A stretch of DNA of 64,000 nt from Pedobacter insulae (GTDB lineage: Bacteria; Bacteroidota; Bacteroidia; Sphingobacteriales; Sphingobacteriaceae), in assembly GCF_900113525.1 (NCBI RefSeq), contig NZ_FOPP01000014.1, positions 1 to 64,000 on the forward strand, read 5' to 3'. The notes beneath the pieces are model-generated. The model worked only from the letters and a program-made list of their open reading frames with translations, searched no databases and was not told the DNA's origin. Each line of letters opens with the position of its first letter. Position 1 is the stretch's first letter. Made by a program: the position numbers and the translations under genes. Of the stretch, positions 34,448-44,600 are shown piece after piece.

Positions 34448-36979
34448 TTATGCAAAATCAACGTACTTTAGTGATAAGAATGGAATGTTTTTATCTTCCA
34501 ACCGCATCATTTTTTTGTATTTGTATTGGTTCGCCAGCTCAAGCTCATGTGTTTCTATGTAGATTGTAATAAGGAGGTTGTACATGAATAGTTCGTACAG
34601 GAATAAATTATTTCTACTGAAAATAGTAATAGCTTCCTTTGCTAGACAGATAGACTTGTCGTACTCTTTGTTATTTTTGCTTTGTTGGGCTTTTAAGATC
34701 AATAAAAGAGATTGTGCATATAATGTGAGTTTCGTTTGATCTTTCGCTTCAAATAGATTGGAAATTTCACTTTCCATCTCGCTGGTGCTGTTGACAGAAT
34801 TCGTGCGGGCTCCTGCGATTGCCAGGGTGTTAATTAAATAGATAGAGAGTGGCGTTTTACTTGCTGACAATTTTGGATAACTATCAAACATCAAGTTTAC
34901 AAAGGTTATCAGGTCATTTTGAGTACCGAAAAACACGTTAAAGGTGACAAGGAGCAAGTAATCTAAGAAATTTCCGCGACTAGGGTAGTCATTATTTTTA
35001 TCATTTATATTAATTTCATTTTTCTTTAATGCTTCAACTCTTAAGAAAATTTCATTGTTAGCAGGTATACTAATTCCCCGAAGCTTTAAATGAATTAGAT
35101 CGATTATTTCGTAGGGTTTGAAGATGCTCTTGTTAGGACCCGATTTAAGTGGTTCCATTTTTTCAAGTCTGTTAAGTATGAGTTCTTTATCAAAACTTAA
35201 ACATTCAACAATGGCTAGGATTGTATGATAAAATTGTGCATTTTCTTCTGTGTCGACGGTTTCTAACAAACATTCTACTGCGTTTCTATAACAGGAATCA
35301 ACAAAGTCAAAATGAATTAATTCTTTAATAAATATTTTATGTAGGTTTTGCGCGTTAATCTGACCTTTTATAGTCGGATTGTCGATACTTCTATAGCTTA
35401 GATTTTCTGCGATGAAATAAATCAGGTAGTTTTTTTCATAATTGCTGAGCTCGATTTTAAATACATTTGTAAGGTCCTTAAGGTTCCCTATTGTGATTAA
35501 TTGCCGAATAGACCATTGCAATAATTGAAAGCGAACTTGATTTCCTGTGTATTCCGTTTGAATATATTCGAAGAAATTTTTATTCAGGTTTTGCCCATAA
35601 AGTTCAAGCAATTCTATGAAGAGAAAATACTCAAATATGTGAGGATGCACGAACCTTACATATTCGATTGGGTAGTTGTTGTGAAAGTGCTTTTCTTCCA
35701 TCAGAATCCCCTCGGCAAGCAGCTCCATGTAGGCATTCTTATAAACCGAAATATCCAGCATGAGGTCACTTTTTATCAGCTTGTTTCCTTCCTTACTAAA
35801 TTTTGTTCGCTTAATAATCTGCTTGCAAAAGAATATTTTCTCCGTTGCATAATTGGATTTAAATATTTTCTCGTTGATAAATAAATCAATTATTTCGTAA
35901 AATATGAGGTTGGTGTTAAAGTTAAAGGATGGAAATTGTTCTTTCAACTTATAGTACCATTGGATATGAAAGGGGAATTTTAATTGTGCTTTTAAGTCCG
36001 CACTGATCTTCTCATAATTACCGAAACCCATTCTTTCAACAACGAGTTCCAGTTCCTTTTCCGACAGTGGTGGGACATTGGAATTATAATCAAGATAGTA
36101 ATAACTGCCTGGAAACCATTTTTTTTTTAGGAAGTATGCGTGTCTAATTCTCTCAAAGAAACGGCTCCAAGTTGTAGATCGCATACTTAAAATAATTTTG
36201 ATCGCATTACTCTCATCAATAGAAGAAATCAAATCAATAATGCGGTCAAATATCTTAATTTTAGAAGACCTGTTAAGTACTAATTCTGCAAAGTCGTCCA
36301 GAATTATGATCAAGCGGGTATGCGTCTTTTGATAATTGTTTTCGAAGTAACTAATAAGGCTAGTATCGGGCGATAACCCGATTTTCGATTTAATTCTGTC
36401 CTCCAAACTGATTTCATTGGTATCAGAATCGAAGATCTGGCCTGCATTAAAGAAACACACAATGTCATTTGGGTAGTTACCTGATTCGTTTAAGATTACA
36501 TCCTGAACTAAGTGGCTTAGCAATATGGTTTTACCATAGCCCGGTTGAGCAATGAATGCTGTGAAACTATAATTGCTTTCATGAAAATCATGGAAATCGA
36601 AGTGAGCAAATTTTCTCGGGATGGTTAACTCGTAGGGCACGCTACAGCGGCTCTTAATATTTTGCAATGTTAAATTTGTTAACTGTTTAGCTTTGCTCGC
36701 AATTTTTTGAATATCGTTAGTGTAAAAATTTATATCAGGCGCTATTTCATTTGCATTTGAGACAAATTCAATCAAAGCGTTGATGGTGAATTTGGAAAAA
36801 TCAGTAGTTGTTTTAGCGAAGCCGAACAGTCTTTTAATCGTGGTCTCACTAATGTTTTTATTGAGCTCTTTTTGAATGGATAAAGAAATGCTTTTGCAGT
36901 CGGAAGGGCTAATGAGCTTTAGTCCAGTCTTGATTAAAATTAATTTCCTTAAGCTATCTAAAGAGGGGTTTTCGAGCAT
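34448..36979 (-). CDS. STAND-like P-loop NTPase with N-terminal HTH-like domain
   Basis: The 843-residue protein has an N-terminal HTH-like region (SIQKELNKNISETTIKRLFGF, about 31-51). A P-loop NTPase module follows, with Walker A in FIAQPGYGKTILLSH and Walker B in RLIIILDDFAEL, plus a sensor-like arginine in KIILSMRSTTW. The C-terminal half is alpha-helical and ends in TPR-like repeats (YDKSICLAKEAITIFSRNN...YELFMYNLLITIYIE). This matches signal-transduction NTPases with helical sensor repeats. Such proteins serve in regulation or in defence. No effector domain such as a nuclease or TIR was seen, so the N-terminal domain would be the output. It stands alone. Confidence 0.7.
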   Translation of the reverse strand: MLENPSLDSLRKLILIKTGLKLISPSDCKSISLSIQKELNKNISETTIKRLFGFAKTTTDFSKFTINALIEFVSNANEIAPDINFYTNDIQKIASKAKQLTNLTLQNIKSRCSVPYELTIPRKFAHFDFHDFHESNYSFTAFIAQPGYGKTILLSHLVQDVILNESGNYPNDIVCFFNAGQIFDSDTNEISLEDRIKSKIGLSPDTSLISYFENNYQKTHTRLIIILDDFAELVLNRSSKIKIFDRIIDLISSIDESNAIKIILSMRSTTWSRFFERIRHAYFLKKKWFPGSYYYLDYNSNVPPLSEKELELVVERMGFGNYEKISADLKAQLKFPFHIQWYYKLKEQFPSFNFNTNLIFYEIIDLFINEKIFKSNYATEKIFFCKQIIKRTKFSKEGNKLIKSDLMLDISVYKNAYMELLAEGILMEEKHFHNNYPIEYVRFVHPHIFEYFLFIELLELYGQNLNKNFFEYIQTEYTGNQVRFQLLQWSIRQLITIGNLKDLTNVFKIELSNYEKNYLIYFIAENLSYRSIDNPTIKGQINAQNLHKIFIKELIHFDFVDSCYRNAVECLLETVDTEENAQFYHTILAIVECLSFDKELILNRLEKMEPLKSGPNKSIFKPYEIIDLIHLKLRGISIPANNEIFLRVEALKKNEININDKNNDYPSRGNFLDYLLLVTFNVFFGTQNDLITFVNLMFDSYPKLSASKTPLSIYLINTLAIAGARTNSVNSTSEMESEISNLFEAKDQTKLTLYAQSLLLILKAQQSKNNKEYDKSICLAKEAITIFSRNNLFLYELFMYNLLITIYIETHELELANQYKYKKMMRLEDKNIPFLSLKYVDFA

Positions 36980-37197
36980 AATAAGAGGATAATGAGGCGG
37001 TGCTAACTCTAATATATTGAATAAAGTCTGGAAAAAATACGTAACTATTTGCTTACAATTGGAGATGTTTTACAAGGTTCACTATTTCAGCGTCTTGTGT
37101 TTTTGAGAACAATATTCTCTGAATGGATTGAACAAATTGAATAGAGAATTGGTCAAAATGATCGATTTGACTTTTGAAGGAATATATTGTTATAATC

Positions 37198-37572
37198 TTA
37201 GTTTGGTTTCTTGCATAAAAAGAAAAACCCTGATATTCCGCCCAAAATTACGAGGATTAATTCAGGAGAATCTAAGTCACAGTTGAATGCATAATTTACC
37301 AGCGAGCCTTGTTGAAAGCCAGTAAGGCAAACCAAACCAAGTAAGTTCCCGAAGCACACTTGGCATGACCCCGACCCTGAATTAGTCGTTGTGCAATCTG
37401 ATGGTCCCAGAGCCACTGGGGAAGTTCCGTTAAACGATGGCTTGCCAAGGCTTAATAGTATCTGATTTGTATAAATTAAATTATTGGATAGCTGACATCC
37501 CGTATTTCTTGCAAACGAGACACTTTGAATCAGCAAAAGCAGGAGAAGCGAAATTGAGAGTTTCTTCACCAT
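37198..37572 (-). CDS. Small secreted protein with C-terminal membrane anchor
   Basis: The 124-residue protein has a signal peptide (MVKKLSISLLLLLLIQSVSFA), a short Cys-containing middle (CTTTNSGSGSCQVCFGN), and a C-terminal hydrophobic stretch preceded by SPEL and followed by KK (SPELILVILGGISGFFFLC). Signal peptide plus C-terminal hydrophobic segment plus basic tail resembles substrates of exosortase-type sorting, but the motif is not a clean PEP- or PID-CTERM. It is alone, facing the NTPase gene after about 220 bases that hold nothing else recognisable. Confidence 0.5.
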   Translation of the reverse strand: MVKKLSISLLLLLLIQSVSFARNTGCQLSNNLIYTNQILLSLGKPSFNGTSPVALGPSDCTTTNSGSGSCQVCFGNLLGLVCLTGFQQGSLVNYAFNCDLDSPELILVILGGISGFFFLCKKPN

Positions 37573-37669
37573 GATGAGCGTTTTAGACTAGCAATTAACA
37601 GCTAAATCTTCATAGTTCGCTCATTCATATTGTTCAAGATAATGACCAATAGTTAGCTTAATAATTTAT

Positions 37670-38392
37670 TTATTCAACCCATTTTCTGCTCTTCTTTAAA
37701 TGACGGATACTCAGATAATAAATAGCTAACAGGACGCAGGCAGTTGCAAATATTAAATTTCTTAGAGAGGTGTCATGATTGGTGAGCTGGGGGTAGTAAA
37801 ATAATAGAATTACAACAATGCCTAGCATCCAAATAGTTTGTGTGTTGTATTCTTTAATTAACCAACGTTTGCCATTAAATTTCATCCCACCGATTGTTGC
37901 GCTAATTCCATTGAAATTGATTAACCATCGATTTACTTTTTTGCAGTATGTATTAAACTGGTCTCCGAACTTATTTCTTAAAAAATTTTCTTCGGCAAGC
38001 ACAATGGCTTGATAAATGAATAAAAACACAGGAATAAACAATGCGATAAATAATAGAGAATTAATTAAAATACCTACGCCTAAAAGCATTAATATATTGC
38101 CTACATATAGTGGGTTTCTACAGTGTTTAAATATTCCTTCAGTAACTAAGTTTTCTGCATGAACTTTTTTGTCTTTTCCACCTCTGACAATATAGGCTAA
38201 TGCTATCGTAATACCCCGTATAAGCTGTCCGCATAAGGTTATTAATAGTCCGATAAACAAAGGGTACAACTCATAATTTCGACCCAATTTCGCTTCGGTA
38301 AAAAGTTGTGCAGAAGGGATAAATAAAGCAAGATAAAGAAAGATGAATAAAAAATTTCTGTACTTGAAAAAGAAGTTGCCTATTGCGATCAT
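37670..38392 (-). CDS. Isoprenylcysteine carboxyl methyltransferase (ICMT)-like membrane protein
   Basis: The 240-residue integral membrane protein has about six hydrophobic segments and the ICMT/phospholipid-methyltransferase motif GIFKHCRNPLYVGNILMLLG. The paired C-terminal signature EENFLRNKFGDQFNTYCKKVNRW is also present. The family uses S-adenosylmethionine to methylate lipid-like or isoprenoid substrates at the membrane. It begins 2 bases after the CmoA-like gene ends, so the two are probably translated together. Substrate is unknown. Confidence 0.8.
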   Translation of the reverse strand: MIAIGNFFFKYRNFLFIFLYLALFIPSAQLFTEAKLGRNYELYPLFIGLLITLCGQLIRGITIALAYIVRGGKDKKVHAENLVTEGIFKHCRNPLYVGNILMLLGVGILINSLLFIALFIPVFLFIYQAIVLAEENFLRNKFGDQFNTYCKKVNRWLINFNGISATIGGMKFNGKRWLIKEYNTQTIWMLGIVVILLFYYPQLTNHDTSLRNLIFATACVLLAIYYLSIRHLKKSRKWVE

Positions 38393-38394
38393 TT

Positions 38395-39135
38395 TTAGTT
38401 TTTAATGGCGATAAAACCTGAAAAATTATACCATTTGAAGAATGTTTCGGTATGAGAGAATCCTGCTTCCCTTAGCATTGTGATATTTTCACTTAGTTTG
38501 TAGGGGATTAAAACATTTTCGAGAGCTTCTCTTTTTTGAGATATTTCCATTTCACTATACTGATTACGACGTTTGTAATCGTAGTAGTATTTGATGAAAT
38601 TTCTATTGAATAAGCTGTCTTCTGCTAATACTTTTTCGGAAATAATTAATACTCCCCCAGATACTAGTCCATCGAATATGTTTTTTAGTAATTTTTCTCT
38701 ATATATTGGGCGAACAAATTGCAAGGTTAAACATAGGATTACCACTGAGGCATTTTCTATTTTTACTTCCTGATGTAAGTCTCCCAAAACCAATTCATAA
38801 TCACGTTTGAAGTTTTCTTCTTGCAACTTTAACCTGCATTTTTTCAACATCTCACCTGAATCGTCTAACCCAATGAACTTAATGTTTTCACTAACGTAAG
38901 GATTTAAACCAATCATGGTTGTGCCAGTTGAACAGCCAAGGTCGATCACATTGGTGTTGGCTATTGCATGCTCGGCCGCTAACTCAATGATCATACGTTG
39001 TATTTCATTATAAAAAGGAACAGAACGTTCAACCATATCGTCGAAAGCATTTGCCACCGTAGCGCCAAACTTAAAATCTGATGGTTTTTTAATCTCTTCG
39101 CTAAATACCTTGTCTAAGCTCTTTTTATTTTGCAT
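38395..39135 (-). CDS. cmoA: CmoA-like carboxy-S-adenosyl-L-methionine synthase
   Basis: The 246-residue methyltransferase-fold protein aligns with CmoA along its length by eye. The N-terminus has DKVFSEEIKKPSDF, then AFDDMVERSVPFYNEI, motif I VIDLGCSTGTTM, and YKRRNQYSEMEISQKREALE with WYNFSGFIAIKN at the end. CmoA makes carboxy-SAM, used by CmoB to form cmo5U34 in tRNA. No cmoB is in the window. Instead the gene is flanked in one operon by the ICMT-like gene and a small membrane protein, so the carboxy-SAM or a related product may be used differently here. Confidence 0.75.
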   Translation of the reverse strand: MQNKKSLDKVFSEEIKKPSDFKFGATVANAFDDMVERSVPFYNEIQRMIIELAAEHAIANTNVIDLGCSTGTTMIGLNPYVSENIKFIGLDDSGEMLKKCRLKLQEENFKRDYELVLGDLHQEVKIENASVVILCLTLQFVRPIYREKLLKNIFDGLVSGGVLIISEKVLAEDSLFNRNFIKYYYDYKRRNQYSEMEISQKREALENVLIPYKLSENITMLREAGFSHTETFFKWYNFSGFIAIKN

Positions 39136-39141
39136 AGTTAT

Positions 39142-39552
39142 TTAATGATTTTTGTGCAGTTCATGAAATGGTCTTTCTTTTTCCTTAATTATTTCTTCTT
39201 TTTCTGCCAGGATTTTGTTCTTTTTTAAATCTATTCGAATGAGATTATATAAACTCATATAAACGTTCGCAATCCAAACGATTGAAAACCCACTTATCAA
39301 ATAACCTCTCCAACCTTCAAAAATTAAAGTATAGTTCGTTATAATTAACATCACTATGGTAACGTAGTGACTGAAGCAATATTCGCATGTAAATATGTAA
39401 AAGAATTTTCTTTTCCACAAGGAGTGACATGATTTGGATCTTCCAATACAATACTCACGAGGTTCTCTAAAAATTTCCTCCTTTGTAACTGTCCATGCAA
39501 TACAAGCTACGGGCAAGGCATAAACAAAAATGAAATAAAATGGTTGGGTCAT
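39142..39552 (-). CDS. Small membrane protein, DUF1360-like
   Basis: The 136-residue protein has three hydrophobic segments (about 1-20, 57-77, 85-105), a cytoplasmic CEYCFSHYVT motif at about 56-65, and a charged coiled-coil-like tail (LKKNKILAEKEEIIKEKER). The Cys-x-x-Cys motif before a transmembrane helix recalls DUF1360 proteins. It is the first gene of the three-gene unit with the CmoA-like and ICMT-like genes, 6 bases before the former. Role unknown. Confidence 0.6.
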   Translation of the reverse strand: MTQPFYFIFVYALPVACIAWTVTKEEIFREPREYCIGRSKSCHSLWKRKFFYIFTCEYCFSHYVTIVMLIITNYTLIFEGWRGYLISGFSIVWIANVYMSLYNLIRIDLKKNKILAEKEEIIKEKERPFHELHKNH

Positions 39553-39659
39553 TTTAAGATTTATATTAATTAACGAGAAAAAGCCAATTTTGTTTAAGCG
39601 GAATTTTTCACACAGGTGTCATCTAATTTTATTTAATGAAATATAAACAAATGCTCAAG

Positions 39660-39667
39660 TATCTTTG
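39660..39667 (+). promoter_or_regulatory. Bacteroidota -7 box upstream of the flavin oxidoreductase
   Basis: TATCTTTG matches TAnnTTTG and lies 10 bases before the ATG at 39678. A -33 element is not evident. Confidence 0.4.
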
Positions 39668-39677
39668 CTATTAAAAT

Positions 39678-40688
39678 ATGAGCACAAAACAATTGGCTTC
39701 TTTAGTTTACTCCGTTCTAGATTTAGCTACGGTAGTTGAAGGCAAGACTGCAGCGGATACATTTAAGAAAAGTGTTGATTTGGCCCGGCATGTTGAGGAA
39801 TGGGGGTATATGCGTTACTGGTTTGCTGAACATCATAATATGATTAGTGTGGCCAGTTCGGCAACGTCGTTATTAATAGCGCACATTGCGGAAAAAACCA
39901 CTAAAATAAGAGTAGGTTCCGGAGGGATAATGTTACCTAATCATTCGCCACTAATCATTGCAGAGCAATTTGGAACATTGGCGACGCTTTACCCCGAGCG
40001 TATAGATCTGGGCTTGGGAAGAGCGCCTGGCACTGATCAGCTTACCTCCATAGCGATTAGGGGAGAGCGATTTAATGCAGTGAACGATTTTCCGTCCGAT
40101 GTCAGGAAATTACAAACTTACTTATCTTCAGATAATCGTTTTGCGAAGGTACGGGCTATTCCGGGTGAAGGAACTGATATTCCTATTTGGATTTTAGGGT
40201 CAAGTACTGATAGTGCGCATTTAGCGGCTGCCTACGGTTTGCCATACGCGTTCGCAAGTCATTTTGCACCACAACAGTTTTTAACCGCTATAGAAATTTA
40301 CCGCACTAATTTTAAACCCTCTGCGCAATTGCAAAAACCCTATGTAATGGCATGTGTTAATGCAGTGGTTGCTGATAGTGATGCTGAAGCCGAATATCTA
40401 TCAACTTCATTAAAACAGCTTTTTGTAGGAGTAATTACCGGGAAAAGACGATTATTGCAACCACCTGTAATCGATATGCAGGATGTTTGGAATGAAATGG
40501 AAGAGGAAGCTGTATATCAAATGCTTGCAGTTTCCTTTATTGGGGGAAAGGAAAAGGTGAAAACTGATCTTCAATCATTTTTAGATCAAACTCTGGTGAA
40601 TGAAGTGATGGTGACTTCACATATCTATGATCATCAAGCTAGGTTGCAATCCTATAAACTCTTTGCTGAAATTTTACAGGGTCGCTAA
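39678..40688 (+). CDS. LLM class flavin-dependent oxidoreductase
   Basis: The 336-residue protein is a luciferase-like TIM barrel of the MsnO8/YhbW type. Motifs are YWFAEHHNM (38-46), IRVGSGGIMLPNHSPLIIAEQFGTLATLYPERIDLGLGRAPGTD and WILGSSTDSAHLAA. Such enzymes use FMNH2 and O2; substrate is unknown. It converges with the OsmC-like gene, with a single base between stops. Confidence 0.9.
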   Translation: MSTKQLASLVYSVLDLATVVEGKTAADTFKKSVDLARHVEEWGYMRYWFAEHHNMISVASSATSLLIAHIAEKTTKIRVGSGGIMLPNHSPLIIAEQFGTLATLYPERIDLGLGRAPGTDQLTSIAIRGERFNAVNDFPSDVRKLQTYLSSDNRFAKVRAIPGEGTDIPIWILGSSTDSAHLAAAYGLPYAFASHFAPQQFLTAIEIYRTNFKPSAQLQKPYVMACVNAVVADSDAEAEYLSTSLKQLFVGVITGKRRLLQPPVIDMQDVWNEMEEEAVYQMLAVSFIGGKEKVKTDLQSFLDQTLVNEVMVTSHIYDHQARLQSYKLFAEILQGR

Positions 40689-40689
40689 G

Positions 40690-41091
40690 CTACTGTGTTA
40701 GTATTTTAATAGGGTTTGTGAGTAATTTATGTATGGGACATTTATCGGCGATTTGCATAAGACGTTCTCTTTGTTGATCGTCTAATTCGCCTTCCAGTTC
40801 GATATTGCGCGTTATGGTAGTGCTTTTATCCATTTCATCTTCTGGGCAGATGGAGAGTTCAATTTTAATGCTGTTTAAAGAAATTTGTTTTCTATCAGCA
40901 TACATTCTGATGGTTATTGCAGTACAACTCCCTAAACTCGCTAATAACAAGGCTCCAGGCGTCATACCTTCATCGGTTCCGCCCAATTCTTTGGGCTCAT
41001 CAGCATAAATAAAATGGCCTTCGGCAAATATTTTCGTCTTATAGTTGGATTTGTCTAGTTCGGTAATAGCTGTAATTGGTGTTTTCGCCAT
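40690..41091 (-). CDS. OsmC family peroxiredoxin-like protein
   Basis: The 133-residue protein has the two conserved cysteines of OsmC/Ohr proteins, one in LLASLGSCTAITIRMYAD (about 54) and one in DKCPIHKLL (about 117). These proteins reduce organic hydroperoxides through the cysteine pair. Confidence 0.88.
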   Translation of the reverse strand: MAKTPITAITELDKSNYKTKIFAEGHFIYADEPKELGGTDEGMTPGALLLASLGSCTAITIRMYADRKQISLNSIKIELSICPEDEMDKSTTITRNIELEGELDDQQRERLMQIADKCPIHKLLTNPIKILTQ

Positions 41092-41266
41092 AATATTATA
41101 TTAATGATTAAATTTACAATAAAATAATTAAATGGAACAAAGTAAGGGTACAGATCGATTAGGGTATTTTAAATCGCTTATTGGCAAAGAGATTACAAAA
41201 AGTTAACTCTAAGGAAACATTTTAAGTTGAGCTTTGTTTAATGGATACCTAAAAACCAAATATATT

Positions 41267-41521
41267 ATGCTAATTGATTATTTAAACCTTCAGTTTGATG
41301 TTAAAGGCAAAACATTCAAAGGGTTTTGTATGAGAATTCATGATGATTTTCACTTAACCTATGCTGTTATTCTTGAAGATTGCCACTCTTTTTGTGTTTG
41401 GTTAGATGAAAAAACGACAAAGTGGTGTTATTCAAAATATGCAAGTATTGACCAAATGGTTTTGGACCAAATTATAGGACAATTAGACTCTAGAGATTCA
41501 AAATTGGTTACTTCTTCTTAA
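41267..41521 (+). CDS. Hypothetical protein (84 aa)
   Basis: This small soluble protein (MLIDYLNLQFDVKGKTFKGFC...) is not recognised. The ATG at 41267 is preferred over a TTG 33 bases upstream. The central HLTYAVILEDCHSFCVWLDE is strand-like and holds two cysteines. It sits alone between the OsmC-like gene and the SusC gene. Confidence 0.45.
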   Translation: MLIDYLNLQFDVKGKTFKGFCMRIHDDFHLTYAVILEDCHSFCVWLDEKTTKWCYSKYASIDQMVLDQIIGQLDSRDSKLVTSS

Positions 41522-41636
41522 TTATGTTTCTTCTTCTTTAATTTATATTGAATTTTATTAGCGAAGCTGTTTTTTTAAGTTGTTAATTGTTGAATTTTTC
41601 TTAATTTCAAGTTAACTTAAACTTAATTAACAGACT

Positions 41637-44600
41637 ATGAACAAAAAATTTATCCTTATTTTAGTGGGATTTCTGTGTCTTGCAATGTATAGCTATGCCC
41701 AAAAAGTAATAAAAGGCAAAGTTATAGATGCGAATACAGGCGCACCAATCTCAGGGGCAAGTGTAACGATTAAAGATCTGAACAGCGGAGGCACTAGTAC
41801 GCTTTCCGACGGCTCTTATACTATTAATGTCCCAGCAAACGGTAAAATATTAATATTTTCTTATTTAGGGTACTCCTCTAAAGAAATCACCTTAGGTGCT
41901 AGTAACGAGGTTAATGTAAGCCTTTCCGAAAGTTCAGAAACTCTAGAAGGTGTTATGGTTGTTGCGTACGGAACGGCCAAAAAAGGCAGTTATACTGGAT
42001 CCGCAGCAAGTATCGACAATAAAACAATTAAGGATGTTCCAGTTACTTCATTTGAAAATGCTTTGTCGGGTAGGGTTTCAGGTGTTCAGGTAACTTCATC
42101 TTCTGGTCAGGCTGGTGCTACATCAAGTATTAGAATAAGAGGGATAGGCTCGATGAATGCTTCGAATGAACCCCTTTATGTGATCGATGGAGTACCGGTG
42201 GTTTCTGGGAATGCTGGGCAAATGAGTGATTATACTTATGCCACAAACAATATTATGAGTTCCATAAATCCCTCAGATATTGAGAGTATTACAATTTTGA
42301 AAGATGCAGCAGCCTCTTCATTATATGGATCTAGAGCTGCCAATGGCGTTGTGATCGTTACTACAAAAAGAGGCAAAACAGGTAAGCCAGTCGTTAGTCT
42401 TAAATCTTCTGTTGGTTTCACGCCTTCTTGGGCAACAGATAATTATGAGGTAGCAGGCGTACAGGAGCAAACAAATATGTTGTATCGTATCTTTCATGAT
42501 GTACGTACCTCTACAGGCCAGTCTGAAGTTGCAGGTAACACCTATGCACTGACACAATTAAACAACAGATTTAACAGGCATGGATATAAATTTTCGACTA
42601 CTGGTACAACATTAGGTGAAAACGTGATTATTAGCGGGATGACCGACGGAATGGTGAACAGGGAAGGAAGCTATTTTGATTGGGAAGATGCATTATTTAG
42701 AACAGCAGTTTACCAGACGAATGATCTCGCCGTAAGTGGGGGGGATCAGAATACAACATATTATTCATCATTATCTTACACAAAAGATCAGGGTAGAATA
42801 AAGCTAAACGATTTTGATCGCGTTTCGGGAAGAGTAAATCTGAATCAGAAGATTGGAAAATACGTTGAGTTTTTCACGAATGTTAACTTTGCAAGAAGTG
42901 GGCAAACTGGTTTTAATGATACAAGAAATACTGGTTCAAATTACTTTTTTCAGTCTAGAAACTTATTGTGGCCATTTTACTGGCCTAATGATTATAAAAC
43001 TGGTCAGCCTTTTACTGCAAGATTTGGAAGTTTAGCGCAGAATGCAGTTTATTATGATACCGAATGGGAAAATAAATCGATTACTAAAAGAATTACGGCG
43101 AATGAGACAGTAACCGTTAAATTTTTACCAGAGTTAAATCTGAAATCTGTTTTCTCTTATGATAATTCTCAAGTTTCAGATCATATCTATTATAGTGCTA
43201 ACCATTTTAACGGTGCAGTAACTAAAGGTTTGGTAAATGAACTTACAACAAATACAAATAAGTGGGTTTCCTCTACCACATTAAACTTCAATAAGCAATT
43301 TGGTTTACATAATATCGGAATATTAGCGGGTTTCGAAGCGGAGAATAATAGGACTGATTTTCAACGTTCTACCGGGACTGATTTACCTTCAAGTGCACTT
43401 CATACGGTAGCGACCGCTGGCGTGCTTTCTGCGAGTGCGTATGACTGGGGCAATTCTATTGTCTCTGGTTTGTCTCGGATCGAGTATAATTATAATGACA
43501 AATATTATTTATCTGGTTCATTTCGACGTGATGGGTCTTCTAAATTGGGTCCAGAAACAAGATGGGGAAATTTTTATTCTGTCGGTGGCGCTTGGAAAAT
43601 CAATAGCGAAGATTTTATGAAAGACCTGACATATATAAGTAACTTACGTTTAAGAGCCTCTTACGGAGTTAATGGTACACTGCCTTCAGCAAATTTTGGT
43701 TGGAGAACTTTAACGGGTTATAGTGCAAAATATATGAGCCAAGCAGGTGGAAGTATAACGAGTATTGCAGATCCGAACTTAACTTGGGAAACCAGTTATT
43801 CTTCGAACGTTGCATTAGAGTTTGGGTTATTTAATAACAGGATTTCAGGCAGTGTTGAATATTTTAACAGAGACTCGAAAGATCTATTACAAGATGTGCC
43901 AATTTCTATGGTTACTGGATTCAATTCTACCTTAAGAAATGTTGGCGAGATTAATAATCGGGGCTTTGAAGTTGATTTCGGTGGTGATATTATTCGTAAA
44001 GACGGTTTACGTTGGTCAGCAAGCTTAAATGCTTCATTCATCAAATCAAAAGTAACTAAACTCTATAGCAATGGTACAACGCCTGCTGGACAGGATATCG
44101 TTTGGTATGATCCTACGGGTGGAGATGCTAGAGCGCAATTTATTTATAGGGAAGGCGCATCAACCCTTAGCTTATGGGGGTATGAATGGGCGGGAACACA
44201 TCCAGATAATGGTAAAAATGTTTGGTATATGAATAATTCATCTACAGCAGATTTCCAGTATAATGGCCGACCAGCTACTTACAGTTATAGTAAAGCCAGC
44301 TTCACTATTTTAGGGGATGCGATGCCGGACGTATATGGAGGTTTAAATACAGATGTTGCTTATAAGGGTATAACTTTGGCGTTAAATTTTAATTATAAAA
44401 TTGGCGGAAAAATTTACGATGGTGCCTTTAAAGATGTCGCAGATGATGGTTACTATTGGGAAAGGATTAGAGCACAAGAATACTATGACCATATGTGGAC
44501 ACCTACCAATACTGCAGGAAGCTTACCAAAGCTTGACGGTAATGATTTAACTGACCCTATGCAATATAGTACCCGTCAAATGCATGATGCTAGTTTCTTT

